42,462 bases of DNA, from contig JAAYAY010000080.1 of assembly GCA_012719125.1 (NCBI GenBank), positions 1 to 42,462 of the forward strand, read 5' to 3'. Under the pieces are notes generated by a model. It had not been told where the DNA came from and ran no database searches. It was given only the letters and a program-made list of their open reading frames with translations. The position numbers and the translations under genes are program-made. This DNA comes from Planctomycetaceae bacterium. GTDB taxonomy: Bacteria; Planctomycetota; Planctomycetia; Pirellulales; Thermoguttaceae. This document shows, one piece after another, positions 22,611-34,153 of the stretch; position 1 is the first letter of the stretch, and every line of letters starts with the position of its first letter.

Positions 22611-24337
22611 CGCTCGCCGCCCGCGCCGCCGTATTCGGATTGCAGCTCGGCGTCGGGGATGCCTTCGGGCAGATCGGCCGCCTCGGGGAAGATCAGGGCC
22701 AGGTCGAAGCCGCCGGCAAGACGGTCCTGCATCTTCAGAGCCGCCTGGCGGTCGCGAGTGGCGGCCAGGGCGAAAGTGGTTCCGACCCGGTCGGCCAGCA
22801 GATCGGAGAAAGAGAATCCGCTGCCCCCCTCGGCGGAATCGGACTCTTCCTTGAACAGTCCGGCCTGATCGGTGAGCTTCTCGTTGGAGACGAGGGCCAG
22901 GGCGGCACTGACGAAGTAATGGCGGCACCAATCGTTGCGACCCCGCAAGGTGACGTTGCGCAGATAGCGCCGGGCTAACCGCCGCGAATCGGGATCGGTG
23001 ACCGGACCGACCAGATTTTCCACGCGGTGGTGCCCGAGCAGAATCGCCAGGGCCAGCACGGCCGCCCGGTTCTCCAGGGCCGGGTCGTTCTGGCTGGAAC
23101 GTTCCTTCGCCAGTTGGAACGCGGTCGCTATGAGCCGTTCGAACCGCTCGTCCTTCGGCATCTCCTCCGACTGGCGAACCAGGTGCTGATAGTAGCCTCG
23201 GGTCCTGGCCGTGACCTTGGAGTCGCGACCCAGCCGCGCCATGAGCGACGGCACAATGTCGCTTACCACCCCGCGCGACACAAGGACGGCCTCAGCCGAG
23301 CCGGGCTTGACACGAAGCGAACCGACGGCGTTCAGGAGCCGGTTCAAATCGGCATCCTGGAACGCGATCGCCCGGGCCTGGCGCACCCCGGCACCGAGAA
23401 CGAAGGAAGGGATCGCCGTTCTTCCCACGCGGCAACTCTGCCAGCGGATATCCAACTCGCCGCCTTCGATAGCCACGTGCCACTCGACGTGGGCGTTCAC
23501 ATAGCGGCTGGGAGGATCGGCCTTGCTGACGGGGATCGAGAGATCGGCGAGCACGAGGTTCTCTTGCAGCCGCACTCGCCCCTTGGCCTCGGGCAGCACC
23601 TGGGCAATCGCCATGGTGAGCATGGCGTTGGCGTCGTCTTCCGAAAGTCGGAGAAGTCGCGATCCGTCGCTCAGAACAGGCAGTTCCTTGAGAATCTCGG
23701 TGAGCCGACGTTTCTCAGCCGGCGTCACGCGAGCAGGTTGGAAGGCAAACGGCTCCGTCTCGATCATCAGAAAGGCGACGGCCGCCACGGCCGTCACCGG
23801 CAGAAGGGCCAGCAGAGCGAAGGTGGGCAGCAATCGCAGCAGCGCCCAGGGGCCTCGCCAGGCGGTCCGCCCGATCCAGATCCCGATCAGGTAGGCGCCG
23901 AGAGAGAGCGTGGCGGAAATCGAGCCGGGAAGCCGTCCGGTCTCGGTCAGGGCAAGCAGAACCGTTAGCCCGACCCCCGGCAGCAACCACAGGAAGGCTC
24001 GTCCCAGCCAAGCGGCCCAGCGGCGAGGCCGGTCGTCGCCGGCCAGGGCCACCGCCACGAGAAAGCCGAGCAGGCCGAAGCAGAGGCCCGTCTTGACGGT
24101 CATCGAGGCCAGATCGAGCGCCCACTCCCGAATTCGCACCAGGTCGGCAAGCTGCATTCCCGGTTCGCCGGCCGACAGTTGATGGCGAATCTGGGCTCGC
24201 TGGAGCAAGAGCACGCCATACCCGACCAGCGCGATCCAGGCCGACGCGTGGATCAACCGGATCCACCGTCTGCCGGGCCGGGAAGGAGCGGGCGTGGTTT
24301 CAGGATCACCGGTCGGCTGCGTTTCGACGTCCGTCAT
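22544..24337 (-). CDS. Large membrane-anchored protein of unknown function
   Basis: The protein has 597 residues. After a Pro/Thr-rich cytosolic tail it has four or five hydrophobic segments in the first 195 residues (IHASAWIALVGYGVLLLQRA, GLCFGLLGFLVAVALA, LGRAFLWLLPGVGLTVLLAL, LLPTFALLALLPVTAVAAVA). A long soluble C-terminal part follows, probably outside the membrane (LSEDDANAMLTMAIAQVLPE, FQDADLNRLLNAVGSLRVKP). No catalytic motif is recognised. The C-terminal half is helical with Arg-rich patches. It lies after the thioredoxin gene in the same direction with a 35-nt gap and could be co-transcribed. Confidence 0.65.
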   Translation of the reverse strand: MTDVETQPTGDPETTPAPSRPGRRWIRLIHASAWIALVGYGVLLLQRAQIRHQLSAGEPGMQLADLVRIREWALDLASMTVKTGLCFGLLGFLVAVALAGDDRPRRWAAWLGRAFLWLLPGVGLTVLLALTETGRLPGSISATLSLGAYLIGIWIGRTAWRGPWALLRLLPTFALLALLPVTAVAAVAFLMIETEPFAFQPARVTPAEKRRLTEILKELPVLSDGSRLLRLSEDDANAMLTMAIAQVLPEAKGRVRLQENLVLADLSIPVSKADPPSRYVNAHVEWHVAIEGGELDIRWQSCRVGRTAIPSFVLGAGVRQARAIAFQDADLNRLLNAVGSLRVKPGSAEAVLVSRGVVSDIVPSLMARLGRDSKVTARTRGYYQHLVRQSEEMPKDERFERLIATAFQLAKERSSQNDPALENRAAVLALAILLGHHRVENLVGPVTDPDSRRLARRYLRNVTLRGRNDWCRHYFVSAALALVSNEKLTDQAGLFKEESDSAEGGSGFSFSDLLADRVGTTFALAATRDRQAALKMQDRLAGGFDLALIFPEAADLPEGIPDAELQSEYGGAGGERYQAMIAEIERRLATCAGLTGP

Positions 24338-24360
24338 AGTATGAATTCAGGCATGGGCTG

Positions 24361-25485
24361 CTACCGACTGGCGTAAGTCCGCCCCAGATGTTCGACGATC
24401 GCTTTCTTCAGTTCCAGCGGATCGATCTGGTCGACCTTGCGGTAGATCACCTTTCCACCCGGTGCCACGAGGATCGTGTACGGCACCGGCCCGGGCCATT
24501 CGGGGTCGAGGGCCTCCGCGAGTTTGTCCTTGTTGTCGCCGGTGAAGAGATAGTTCGTCGACGAGACGTGGCACTCCTTGAGCGTCTTCAGCGCCAGGTC
24601 GCGCCGATCCGGCCCGTCCAGGCTGATCGTGATCATCTCGAACCGCCGCTTGCGATACATGCGGTTCATGGTGACCAGTTCTTCCAGTTCGCCGACGCAC
24701 GGCCCGCACCAGGTGGCCCAGACGTTGATCAGCCGGAGCTTGTCGGTCTTGTTCTCGGCCAGGGCCTTGACGCCGGCCTCGTCGATCGTTTCGATCGAGA
24801 CGGGTTCGGCGTCCCACTTCTTGAGCGAGTCGACGGCGCTTTGACGTTTGTCGGACCACTTGGTCGAGCAGCCGAAGACGCGGGTCTTCTCCACGGGAAC
24901 CGGTTTGCCGGCCAGCAGGGCGTCGATGGCATTGCGTGCGTCGTGCGACTGGACCTCGCGGATGTCGGAGTCGTCGACTCGCCCCACGTAGCGGAGTTTT
25001 CGATCGGCGTCGAAGATGAACACGTGCGGGGTGGCCATTACGCCGTAGGCCGCCGATACCTTCTGGTTCTCGCCGTCGTACAGGTAGGGGAAGGGAAACT
25101 TCTTGTCCTTCGCCCGGAACTTCATGTCCTCCAGCGAGTCGCCCACGTCGGTATAGCCCAATTCATCGAGGCGGACCGCCTTGGCGTCGTTGGGCGAAAT
25201 GGCCACCAGGGCCACGCCGCGATCCTGGTAGTCGTCATGGATCTTGATGATGCGATCTTCGTAGGCCTGGGCCGTCGGGCAGTGATTGCAGGTGAACACG
25301 ACGACCAGCACTTTGGCGTCGGCAAAGTCCTTCAGCGAGCGGGTCTTGCCGTCGACCCCGGGGAGGGTGAAATCGGGCGCCGCCTGGCCGATCTCCAGAG
25401 TCTTCATCCCTTCGGGAGCGGCCCACGAATCGCCGCACGCGCAGAGCAGAGCGAGACAAGTGATCGCGATTGCCAGCCTCGACAT
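24361..25485 (-). CDS. Exported double thioredoxin-domain protein
   Basis: The protein has 374 residues. ATG 25485 has a good ribosome-binding site (AGGAG) and a signal peptide MSRLAIAITCLALLCACGDS (a Cys in a lipobox-like position is possible). Domain one (about 28-190) is peroxiredoxin/AhpC-like, with C66-N-H-C69 and a cis-Pro segment TPHVF. Domain two (about 240-370) is TlpA/ResA-like, with WATWC260-G-P-C263. Two redox sites in one exported chain suggest disulfide reduction or cytochrome c or sulfur redox duty in the periplasm. The downstream neighbours are a membrane protein and peptidase-like genes. Confidence 0.85.
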   Translation of the reverse strand: MSRLAIAITCLALLCACGDSWAAPEGMKTLEIGQAAPDFTLPGVDGKTRSLKDFADAKVLVVVFTCNHCPTAQAYEDRIIKIHDDYQDRGVALVAISPNDAKAVRLDELGYTDVGDSLEDMKFRAKDKKFPFPYLYDGENQKVSAAYGVMATPHVFIFDADRKLRYVGRVDDSDIREVQSHDARNAIDALLAGKPVPVEKTRVFGCSTKWSDKRQSAVDSLKKWDAEPVSIETIDEAGVKALAENKTDKLRLINVWATWCGPCVGELEELVTMNRMYRKRRFEMITISLDGPDRRDLALKTLKECHVSSTNYLFTGDNKDKLAEALDPEWPGPVPYTILVAPGGKVIYRKVDQIDPLELKKAIVEHLGRTYASR

Positions 25486-25643
25486 AAGAATTACTCCTTT
25501 TAGTATCCATTCAGCCATCTGAAGTAGCAGGACTGGCGGTCGGAAGGCGGACAACGTGGGTTGAATTGGGAGAGCGATTCCAGGAATCTGGGCGTGTTCG
25601 TAATCGACCGAGGGTCCGCCGCCTACCGACCTTTCCAGCTACT

Positions 25644-27389
25644 TCACTCGGCTGAAATGTTACCCTTTTGTACCTGGGCGCTGCCACCTTTGACCGACTG
25701 CACGTTGATTGTATACGGTCCGGGGCCCTCGACAAGCCAACGCACGTAGACCGCCCCCATGCCGGGGATGCCGGCAACGCGGACCTCCGCCGGGCGTTTC
25801 TCCTGCTCTTCGGCGTTCTGGAAGAACGGTTCGCGGCTTTGCAGCGCCGCCACGATCTTGAATCCCCGGCCGGTGATCGAGACTACGTCGGGCGGCGTGA
25901 TTTTGTTCTTCAAGTCGGCGTCGGCGTGAGTCGGAATCAGCTTTTCGTTGACGACCGCGGCCGTCACCTCGACCAGTTTTCCGGCCAAGGGCTTCACGTC
26001 GACCGACTGGATCGCCACCTGGGGCATCTGGTCGGCGTGATAGAGGGTGAAAGCCATGTTGCGATGGCATTCCTCTTCCAGCAGGAATGACGGCGGCTGG
26101 CGTCCCCACTCCTTGCGTTTCCCTCCGACCTCGATCTGGCCGTACTGGGGATGATCGACCTCGTGCCAGGGGACGGTTCCCTGGCCGAGAAGCAGCAGGT
26201 TGTCGAACTGCTGTTCGCCTTCCTGCCGGTCGGTCAGCTCGCGGCGGAAGTAGTTCTCGCGCGTGAACAGTTCGTTGGTGAACGAAAAGATGCCGCGCAT
26301 GCCGAAGAACCAGTCGAACTCCCCGCCGTAGACTTCGTAGAGCCCCGTTGAACAGACGAGGTAATCGTAAAACGGCAGCATCTGGGTGCCCTTGGCGGCG
26401 ATGGCGTCGTAGACGGCCACGTCGCTTGCCGAATACGCGTCGTCACTGTTACCCGGTCCGCGGAGGATCATTCCGCCCGAGTTATGGTAGGACTGGGCGC
26501 CGGCGATATTGGGGTGATCGAGCACGAAGTCGGCCACCAGCCGGTTCTCGCCGAGGGAGAACGGATAGCGATAGGCGCCCCCCTGGACGTAGCCGGGCTG
26601 CCACATCCGCGGCCAGTCGCGATTGGGGTCGTAGAAGCCGACGCCGTCTTCATTCACGCGCCCGTCGCCGTCGTTGTCGATGCCCTCAACACCAAGGAGT
26701 TCGTACTCCCCGCGTTCGTCTTTTTCGGCCTGGATCATCAGGTTGGGATACTTGGGGTGGATCTTCCAGCGGCCGTTGGGATCGCGACGGCGCATCTGGG
26801 TGATGTGGCCGTCACCGTCCAGGTCGTCGTGGCCGTCTTCGTCGACCAGGCCGTCGCGGTCGTCGTCGACGGGCCGCTGGCCGGCCCGGGGCGAGCTGGT
26901 GGTATTGGGCCGGTGCATGTGGTCGTCGCGCGAGTCGGGGCTCATCATCGGCAGCAGGTAGAAGGTACGCTCGTCGACCAGTCGGGTAACGGCCTCGTGG
27001 CGCCCGTACATCTCGAGCAGGTACCAGGCCGTGTAGAGTGCCACCTGAGGCCCCTGGATCTCGTTGGCGTGGATGCCTCCGTCGATCCAGAAGGCCGGCT
27101 TGCTGCGGTCGTCGCCGGTCTTGCGGTTGGTGACGGTGAACAGCCACATCTCGCGGCCGTCATAGGACTTGCCCAGGCTGGCGAGTTGCGCCCGGTCGGG
27201 GTGGGCCGCCGCCATCTTCTTCAGAAGCGACGTGGCTTCCGAGTAGTCGTGATAGCGATTCCACTGGGCCGGCACCTTCGGGTCGGACGGCGCTCCCATC
27301 GGCTGATAGGGTTTTTGTTTCGGCGCCGCGAAAACGCTTGTCGTCAGGCATATCGCGAGCAGCAGCCCGGTTAGTCCAAGTCGATTCAT
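25644..27389 (-). CDS. M14-type zinc carboxypeptidase-like exported enzyme
   Basis: The protein has 581 residues with a signal peptide (MNRLGLTGLLLAICLTTSVFAA). The M14 fold shows H107-A-N-E110 (zinc ligands in GGIHANEIQ), a third ligand H302 in SYHNSGG, and a catalytic Glu373 in FTNEL. Between them sits an unusual Asp/Gly-rich insert (about 175-250) with several D-x-D-x-D-G loops (DDDRDGLVDEDGHDDLDGDG and IDNDGDGRVNEDG) like EF-hand or thrombospondin-type calcium sites. The C-terminal 120 residues form a beta domain. It probably trims peptides outside the cytoplasm. A catalytically dead paralogue is next door. Confidence 0.85.
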   Translation of the reverse strand: MNRLGLTGLLLAICLTTSVFAAPKQKPYQPMGAPSDPKVPAQWNRYHDYSEATSLLKKMAAAHPDRAQLASLGKSYDGREMWLFTVTNRKTGDDRSKPAFWIDGGIHANEIQGPQVALYTAWYLLEMYGRHEAVTRLVDERTFYLLPMMSPDSRDDHMHRPNTTSSPRAGQRPVDDDRDGLVDEDGHDDLDGDGHITQMRRRDPNGRWKIHPKYPNLMIQAEKDERGEYELLGVEGIDNDGDGRVNEDGVGFYDPNRDWPRMWQPGYVQGGAYRYPFSLGENRLVADFVLDHPNIAGAQSYHNSGGMILRGPGNSDDAYSASDVAVYDAIAAKGTQMLPFYDYLVCSTGLYEVYGGEFDWFFGMRGIFSFTNELFTRENYFRRELTDRQEGEQQFDNLLLLGQGTVPWHEVDHPQYGQIEVGGKRKEWGRQPPSFLLEEECHRNMAFTLYHADQMPQVAIQSVDVKPLAGKLVEVTAAVVNEKLIPTHADADLKNKITPPDVVSITGRGFKIVAALQSREPFFQNAEEQEKRPAEVRVAGIPGMGAVYVRWLVEGPGPYTINVQSVKGGSAQVQKGNISAE

Positions 27390-27431
27390 GATGCACCTGC
27401 TTATATTCGGAAACTCACCGTGGCCGCCGAT

Positions 27432-29156
27432 TCATGGAAGCTTTTCGCCGAGCTTGATTTGCCGCGTCACGCTCCCGACCATGGGGCTCCAGACGCGGAC
27501 ATTCAGGGTCGGCGTCTCGCCCGGGGCGACGCGAACGAGCCATTTCTGTTCGGCCCGCCCGCCTTCGCCCGCCAGGGAGGCGATCGACCGGCGGGCGTGG
27601 CCGGTGACCAGGAAGACTCCGGCGGGGAGCTTCAACTCGATCTGGAGCAGCTGCGGTTCGCGCGTGAGCCGGCCCAGTTCGGAGACGGTGGGCAGAACGC
27701 CTTCATTGACCACGGCCGCGGTCACGCGCCAGACATCCGCCCCCAAGGCTTCCGTCGCCAGTTCGCTGATCTTCAAGCGAGGCAGCATGCCGGCCAGTTT
27801 CAGGAGGAATTCATACTGGCGGCCGGCCAGGTCGTCGAGCATCGAAGCCGGCGGATTGTCTTTCAGGAACGGCTTGAAACCGCCGATCTCGACCTTCTTC
27901 CCTTCCAGATCGGGATGCTCGAGGGCTTGCCAGTCGACGAACCCTTCGGTTCCCTGCTTCTCGAACCAGGCCAGGGCCTGCAGGTCTTCGGCGCCACGCT
28001 CGTCTTTCTTCGATTCCTCTTTCTTATCTTTGTCCTCGTCGTCAGGATTGCCGTCTTTGGGTTCCACCGATTCCTTTTCATCTTTCGGAATCCACCACGG
28101 CCTGGTCGCCACGGACCAACGTCCGTAATGAAAGTAGACCCACGCGACGAAGGAGCCGCCGCTCTCCGGCGACTTCGGCGGTTTGGCTTTGCCGCGGATT
28201 TCTTCGTAGGCCTTGGCGATCTTGTCGAGGTAGGGTGCGTCGGCAGCCAGCAGGGTCGTCTTGATTCGTTTCTCTTCGGCCGTCGTGTCGGGTTTCCACT
28301 TGTCGAGGAGGTTGTCGCGATCGGAGAGCGTCCAGACAAGGACGATGTTCCGGTGCTCGAAGGCGAAGTCGGCGATTGCGCGGGTTTCGATTTCGGAGAC
28401 CTGGTGGGGACCGGCGCCGGGCTTGAAGTAGGGGTAGTTGAAAGTGAAGTTGCGGTCGAAGGCGACGCCGCCCGGCGGGTCTTCGTTCAACCGGCCGTCG
28501 CCGTCGTTATCGCGGCCTTCCACGTAGAGAGTGTAACGGCCATGCTCGCCCTTCTTCGGGTCGGCCTCGATCATCAGGCGATCGTCGCCGGGATGGATGA
28601 CGTACTTGCCGGCGGCATCCTCCACGCGCATGACGGTGATCAGTCCGTCGCCGTTCAGATCGTCGGGCCCGTCCTCGTCGGTTTGGCCGTCGATGTCGTC
28701 GTCGATCGGGCGGAGGTTGACTTCACGTTGCTCAAGCGGTTTGGAGAAGAAGGCTTCCGCGGCGTCGGGCGCAGCCTGGGCGATGACGTAGAAGGTGACG
28801 CGATCGAGCAGCCCGCGGACTTCGGCGTCGGTTTCGGCGGCCTTGACGAGTTGCCGGGCGACGCGGAGCAGGACTTCGCTGTCGACGGGCCGGGTCGGGT
28901 TGACGCCGGCGACCAGGAGGACGGCCGGCTTTGTGTCGACCTTGCCGGTGCCGACGGTGAGCAGGGCCACGTCGTTGCCGCCGAGCGTGCGGGCGAGGGC
29001 CGAGTAGGAAACGAGTTTCGACTTGGCGAGCGACTGGAGCTTTCCGCGGAACGCACCGGGATCGCTGTAACCTTCGACGGCCGGCGGTCCTGCGAGCGTT
29101 GTTATGGCCAGCAACAGGAGAAGTGCAAGGGTAGAACACGAGATGAGTGATTTCAC
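27432..29156 (-). CDS. M14-like paralogue that lacks the zinc and catalytic residues
   Basis: The protein has 574 residues if GTG 29156 is the start, which places the signal peptide (KSLISCSTLALLLLLAITTL) at the N terminus. It aligns along its length with the neighbouring M14 enzyme, including the Asp/Gly-rich calcium-like insert (IDDDIDGQTDEDGPDDLNGD) and a C-terminal beta domain. The zinc motif is replaced (GIHANEIQG becomes GVNPTRPVDSE), the third ligand region reads VWTLSDRDN and the catalytic FTNEL region is lost. A KKEESKKDE-rich stretch near 385-400 is inserted. It may bind substrate or partner without cleaving. Confidence 0.75.
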   Translation of the reverse strand: MKSLISCSTLALLLLLAITTLAGPPAVEGYSDPGAFRGKLQSLAKSKLVSYSALARTLGGNDVALLTVGTGKVDTKPAVLLVAGVNPTRPVDSEVLLRVARQLVKAAETDAEVRGLLDRVTFYVIAQAAPDAAEAFFSKPLEQREVNLRPIDDDIDGQTDEDGPDDLNGDGLITVMRVEDAAGKYVIHPGDDRLMIEADPKKGEHGRYTLYVEGRDNDGDGRLNEDPPGGVAFDRNFTFNYPYFKPGAGPHQVSEIETRAIADFAFEHRNIVLVWTLSDRDNLLDKWKPDTTAEEKRIKTTLLAADAPYLDKIAKAYEEIRGKAKPPKSPESGGSFVAWVYFHYGRWSVATRPWWIPKDEKESVEPKDGNPDDEDKDKKEESKKDERGAEDLQALAWFEKQGTEGFVDWQALEHPDLEGKKVEIGGFKPFLKDNPPASMLDDLAGRQYEFLLKLAGMLPRLKISELATEALGADVWRVTAAVVNEGVLPTVSELGRLTREPQLLQIELKLPAGVFLVTGHARRSIASLAGEGGRAEQKWLVRVAPGETPTLNVRVWSPMVGSVTRQIKLGEKLP

Positions 29157-29309
29157 GGGCTCGGATTCCAGGTGCCAGGTATGAGGTGCCGAATCGCCGT
29201 TCACGGAAGAGACGGGCTTCGATGGGCTGGAGAAAGCGACGACTCCATCCTATCCTGGGGAGATACCGAGTTCCAGCAGGAAGAGGGGGCGGTCTGGCGG
29301 CATCGCGAA

Positions 29310-29338
29310 GGGCGGCTGCACCACGGCGGCAGCCGCCC
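29310..29338. repeat. GC-rich hairpin downstream of carB
   Basis: GGGCGGCTGC (29310-29319) and GCAGCCGCCC (29329-29338) form a perfect 10-bp stem with a 9-nt loop, 39 nt after the carB stop. No T-run follows on the minus strand, so it would be a weak terminator at best. Confidence 0.45.
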
Positions 29339-29376
29339 GCTTGGAATCGTTGAACGACCTCGCCTGCGGCAGCGGG

Positions 29377-32574
<3,198 letters not shown>

Positions 32575-32641
32575 GTTGGTTGCTCCTTGGCACGTGGATG
32601 GGGCGGGGTCGCCGCGCGGCTGATACGGGAAGGTTGGAGGA

Positions 32642-32735
32642 CTGGAATGGTGGAATATTGGAATGACGGGGAAGCTGGAACGTTTGATCGGCTTTCTCGT
32701 GCTGCTATTAGCACCCCATCATTCCACCATTCCAG
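32642..32735. repeat. Imperfect inverted repeat between guaA and carB
   Basis: CTGGAATGGTGGAAT...GACGGGG at 32642-32671 mirrors CCCCATC-ATTCCACCATTCCAG at 32714-32735, apart from one extra 8-nt unit (ATTGGAAT) in the left arm. Both arms are built from GGAAT/ATTCC units, which continue after the right arm (ATTCCATCATTCC). This is a dispersed-repeat style unlike the flanking genes. Confidence 0.6.
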
Positions 32736-32817
32736 TATTCCATCATTCCTTCATTTCATTCCCGGCTTGTGTTCGATTGGCCTGACTTGGACGAAAGGCT
32801 TCCCGGCTATTCGGATC

Positions 32818-33750
32818 TCAAATGTACTCAATCGTTGCGGGCGGCTTGGGGGTCAGGTCGTAGAGGCAGCGATTCACGCCCTTGATGGCAACGATCCGCT
32901 CGCAGATGCGGTGCAGCGTTTCCCAGGGCAATTCAACGGCGGTCGCCTCCCGAGCGTCGACGCTGTGGATGCAGCGAACCACGATGATGTGGCCGAACTC
33001 CCGCTTTCCGTCGCGGATCCCGGTGGCTTTGTCTTCAAGGAGGACCGCGAAGTACTGAAAGGCCTTGGTGGGAGCGAGTTCCTCTTCGACGATGACGGTG
33101 GCTGCCCGAACCAGGTCAAGTCGCTCTTCCGTGACCTCCCCCACTACCCGAGTGGCAAGGGCCGGACCCGGGAAGGGGATCCGCTCGGCGATCTTGGGCG
33201 GCAGGCCCAGCACCTTAGCCACCTCGCGGACGCCGTCCTTGCGGAGTTCGGCCAGCGGTTCGAGGACGTGATAGCCGTACTCCTGCTTGGGATCGATTCC
33301 CAACTGGGTCAGGATGTTGTGTTGCCGCTTGATGCCCGCCACGGTCTCCTCGATATCGGTGAGGATCGTACCGTGAAACAGAAAGGTGGCCCCACTTTCG
33401 CGGACCAGGTTTCCGAAGACTTTGCGGTAGAACGTGTTGGTGACCGCGCTGCGTTTCTCTTCGGGGTCCGTCAGGCCTGCGAGCGCTCCGAGGAAGTCGG
33501 CCCTGGCGTCGACAATTTCGACGGGGATGCACATGTCGGCAAAGACCTCGCGAACCTCCTCCGGCTCGCCCTGCCGCATCAGGGCGCTGTCGATGAAGAC
33601 CGTCTTGAGCCGGTCGCCCAGGGCCCGGTGTCCGAGCACGGTGACCACCGAACTATCGACCCCGCCGCTGAGGGCGTTGATGGCAATCCCGTCGCCGACG
33701 GCCTTGCGAATCTCCGAGATCTTTTCCTCAACAAATGCTCGATAGTCCAC
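32818..33750 (-). CDS. guaA: Stand-alone GMP synthase ATP-pyrophosphatase subunit
   Basis: The protein has 310 residues, matching the archaeal-type GuaAB subunit, not the 500-residue fusion. The PP-loop SGGVDSS is at residues 28-34. FIDSALMRQGEPEEV and GTILTDIEETVAGIKRQHNI follow, and the C-terminal dimerisation region ends in PPATIEYI. It adenylates XMP and accepts ammonia to make GMP. The glutaminase half is missing, so a separate GuaAA subunit must exist elsewhere. The GTG at 33750 has a strong GGGAGG site at the right spacing and gives the canonical VDYRAFVEEK start. Confidence 0.9.
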   Translation of the reverse strand: MDYRAFVEEKISEIRKAVGDGIAINALSGGVDSSVVTVLGHRALGDRLKTVFIDSALMRQGEPEEVREVFADMCIPVEIVDARADFLGALAGLTDPEEKRSAVTNTFYRKVFGNLVRESGATFLFHGTILTDIEETVAGIKRQHNILTQLGIDPKQEYGYHVLEPLAELRKDGVREVAKVLGLPPKIAERIPFPGPALATRVVGEVTEERLDLVRAATVIVEEELAPTKAFQYFAVLLEDKATGIRDGKREFGHIIVVRCIHSVDAREATAVELPWETLHRICERIVAIKGVNRCLYDLTPKPPATIEYI

Positions 33751-33802
33751 GAGGAACCTCCCTGGATCAGACTTCGTTTTATCGAAAAGCAGACGCAAGC
33801 AG

Positions 33803-33841
33803 AATGACGTAAACGGCTTCTACGAAATGGTTTACGTCGTT
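33803..33841. promoter_or_regulatory. Long-spaced inverted repeat upstream of guaA
   Basis: AATGACGTAAAC (33803-33814) pairs with GTTTACGTCGTT (33830-33841), 12 bp with one T-G wobble, separated by 15 nt. It is 53-91 bp upstream of the guaA start and could be an operator for the minus-strand unit or a hairpin. Confidence 0.35.
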
Positions 33842-33889
33842 TGATTGGCTCTTGGGATCAACGCGGAAGCGGCAGGCTAGTCCGCTTCC

Positions 33890-34120
33890 ATGAGCGAACT
33901 CGAACAGCGTATTAGCAAAGCTAGCAGAGGCAGCAATCCGTGGGAAGAAGCGCGGGGATCAATCGCACGGTATTTTGATCGTGTTGTGGATGACCGCGGC
34001 CACTGTGCGTTCGTGTTGTTAGAATTGCCGCTCGTTCTTGTTTGGAGTCTGCGCCTGAAGTACGCTCAGATTCTGCGCCAACTTCGTGGGGTGGACCGCT
34101 TGGCCGTGGAACGCCGGTAA
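33890..34120 (+). CDS. Possible short protein, weak
   Basis: A 76-codon frame (MSELEQRISKASRGSNPWEE) with one hydrophobic stretch (AFVLLELPLVLVWSL). No ribosome-binding site is obvious and no family is recognised. It may be a fragment of a lost gene before the hydrogenase gene. Confidence 0.25.
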   Translation: MSELEQRISKASRGSNPWEEARGSIARYFDRVVDDRGHCAFVLLELPLVLVWSLRLKYAQILRQLRGVDRLAVERR

Positions 34121-34153
34121 ACGAGAGAGTCAAAGCCTATTTGGAGAATCTGG

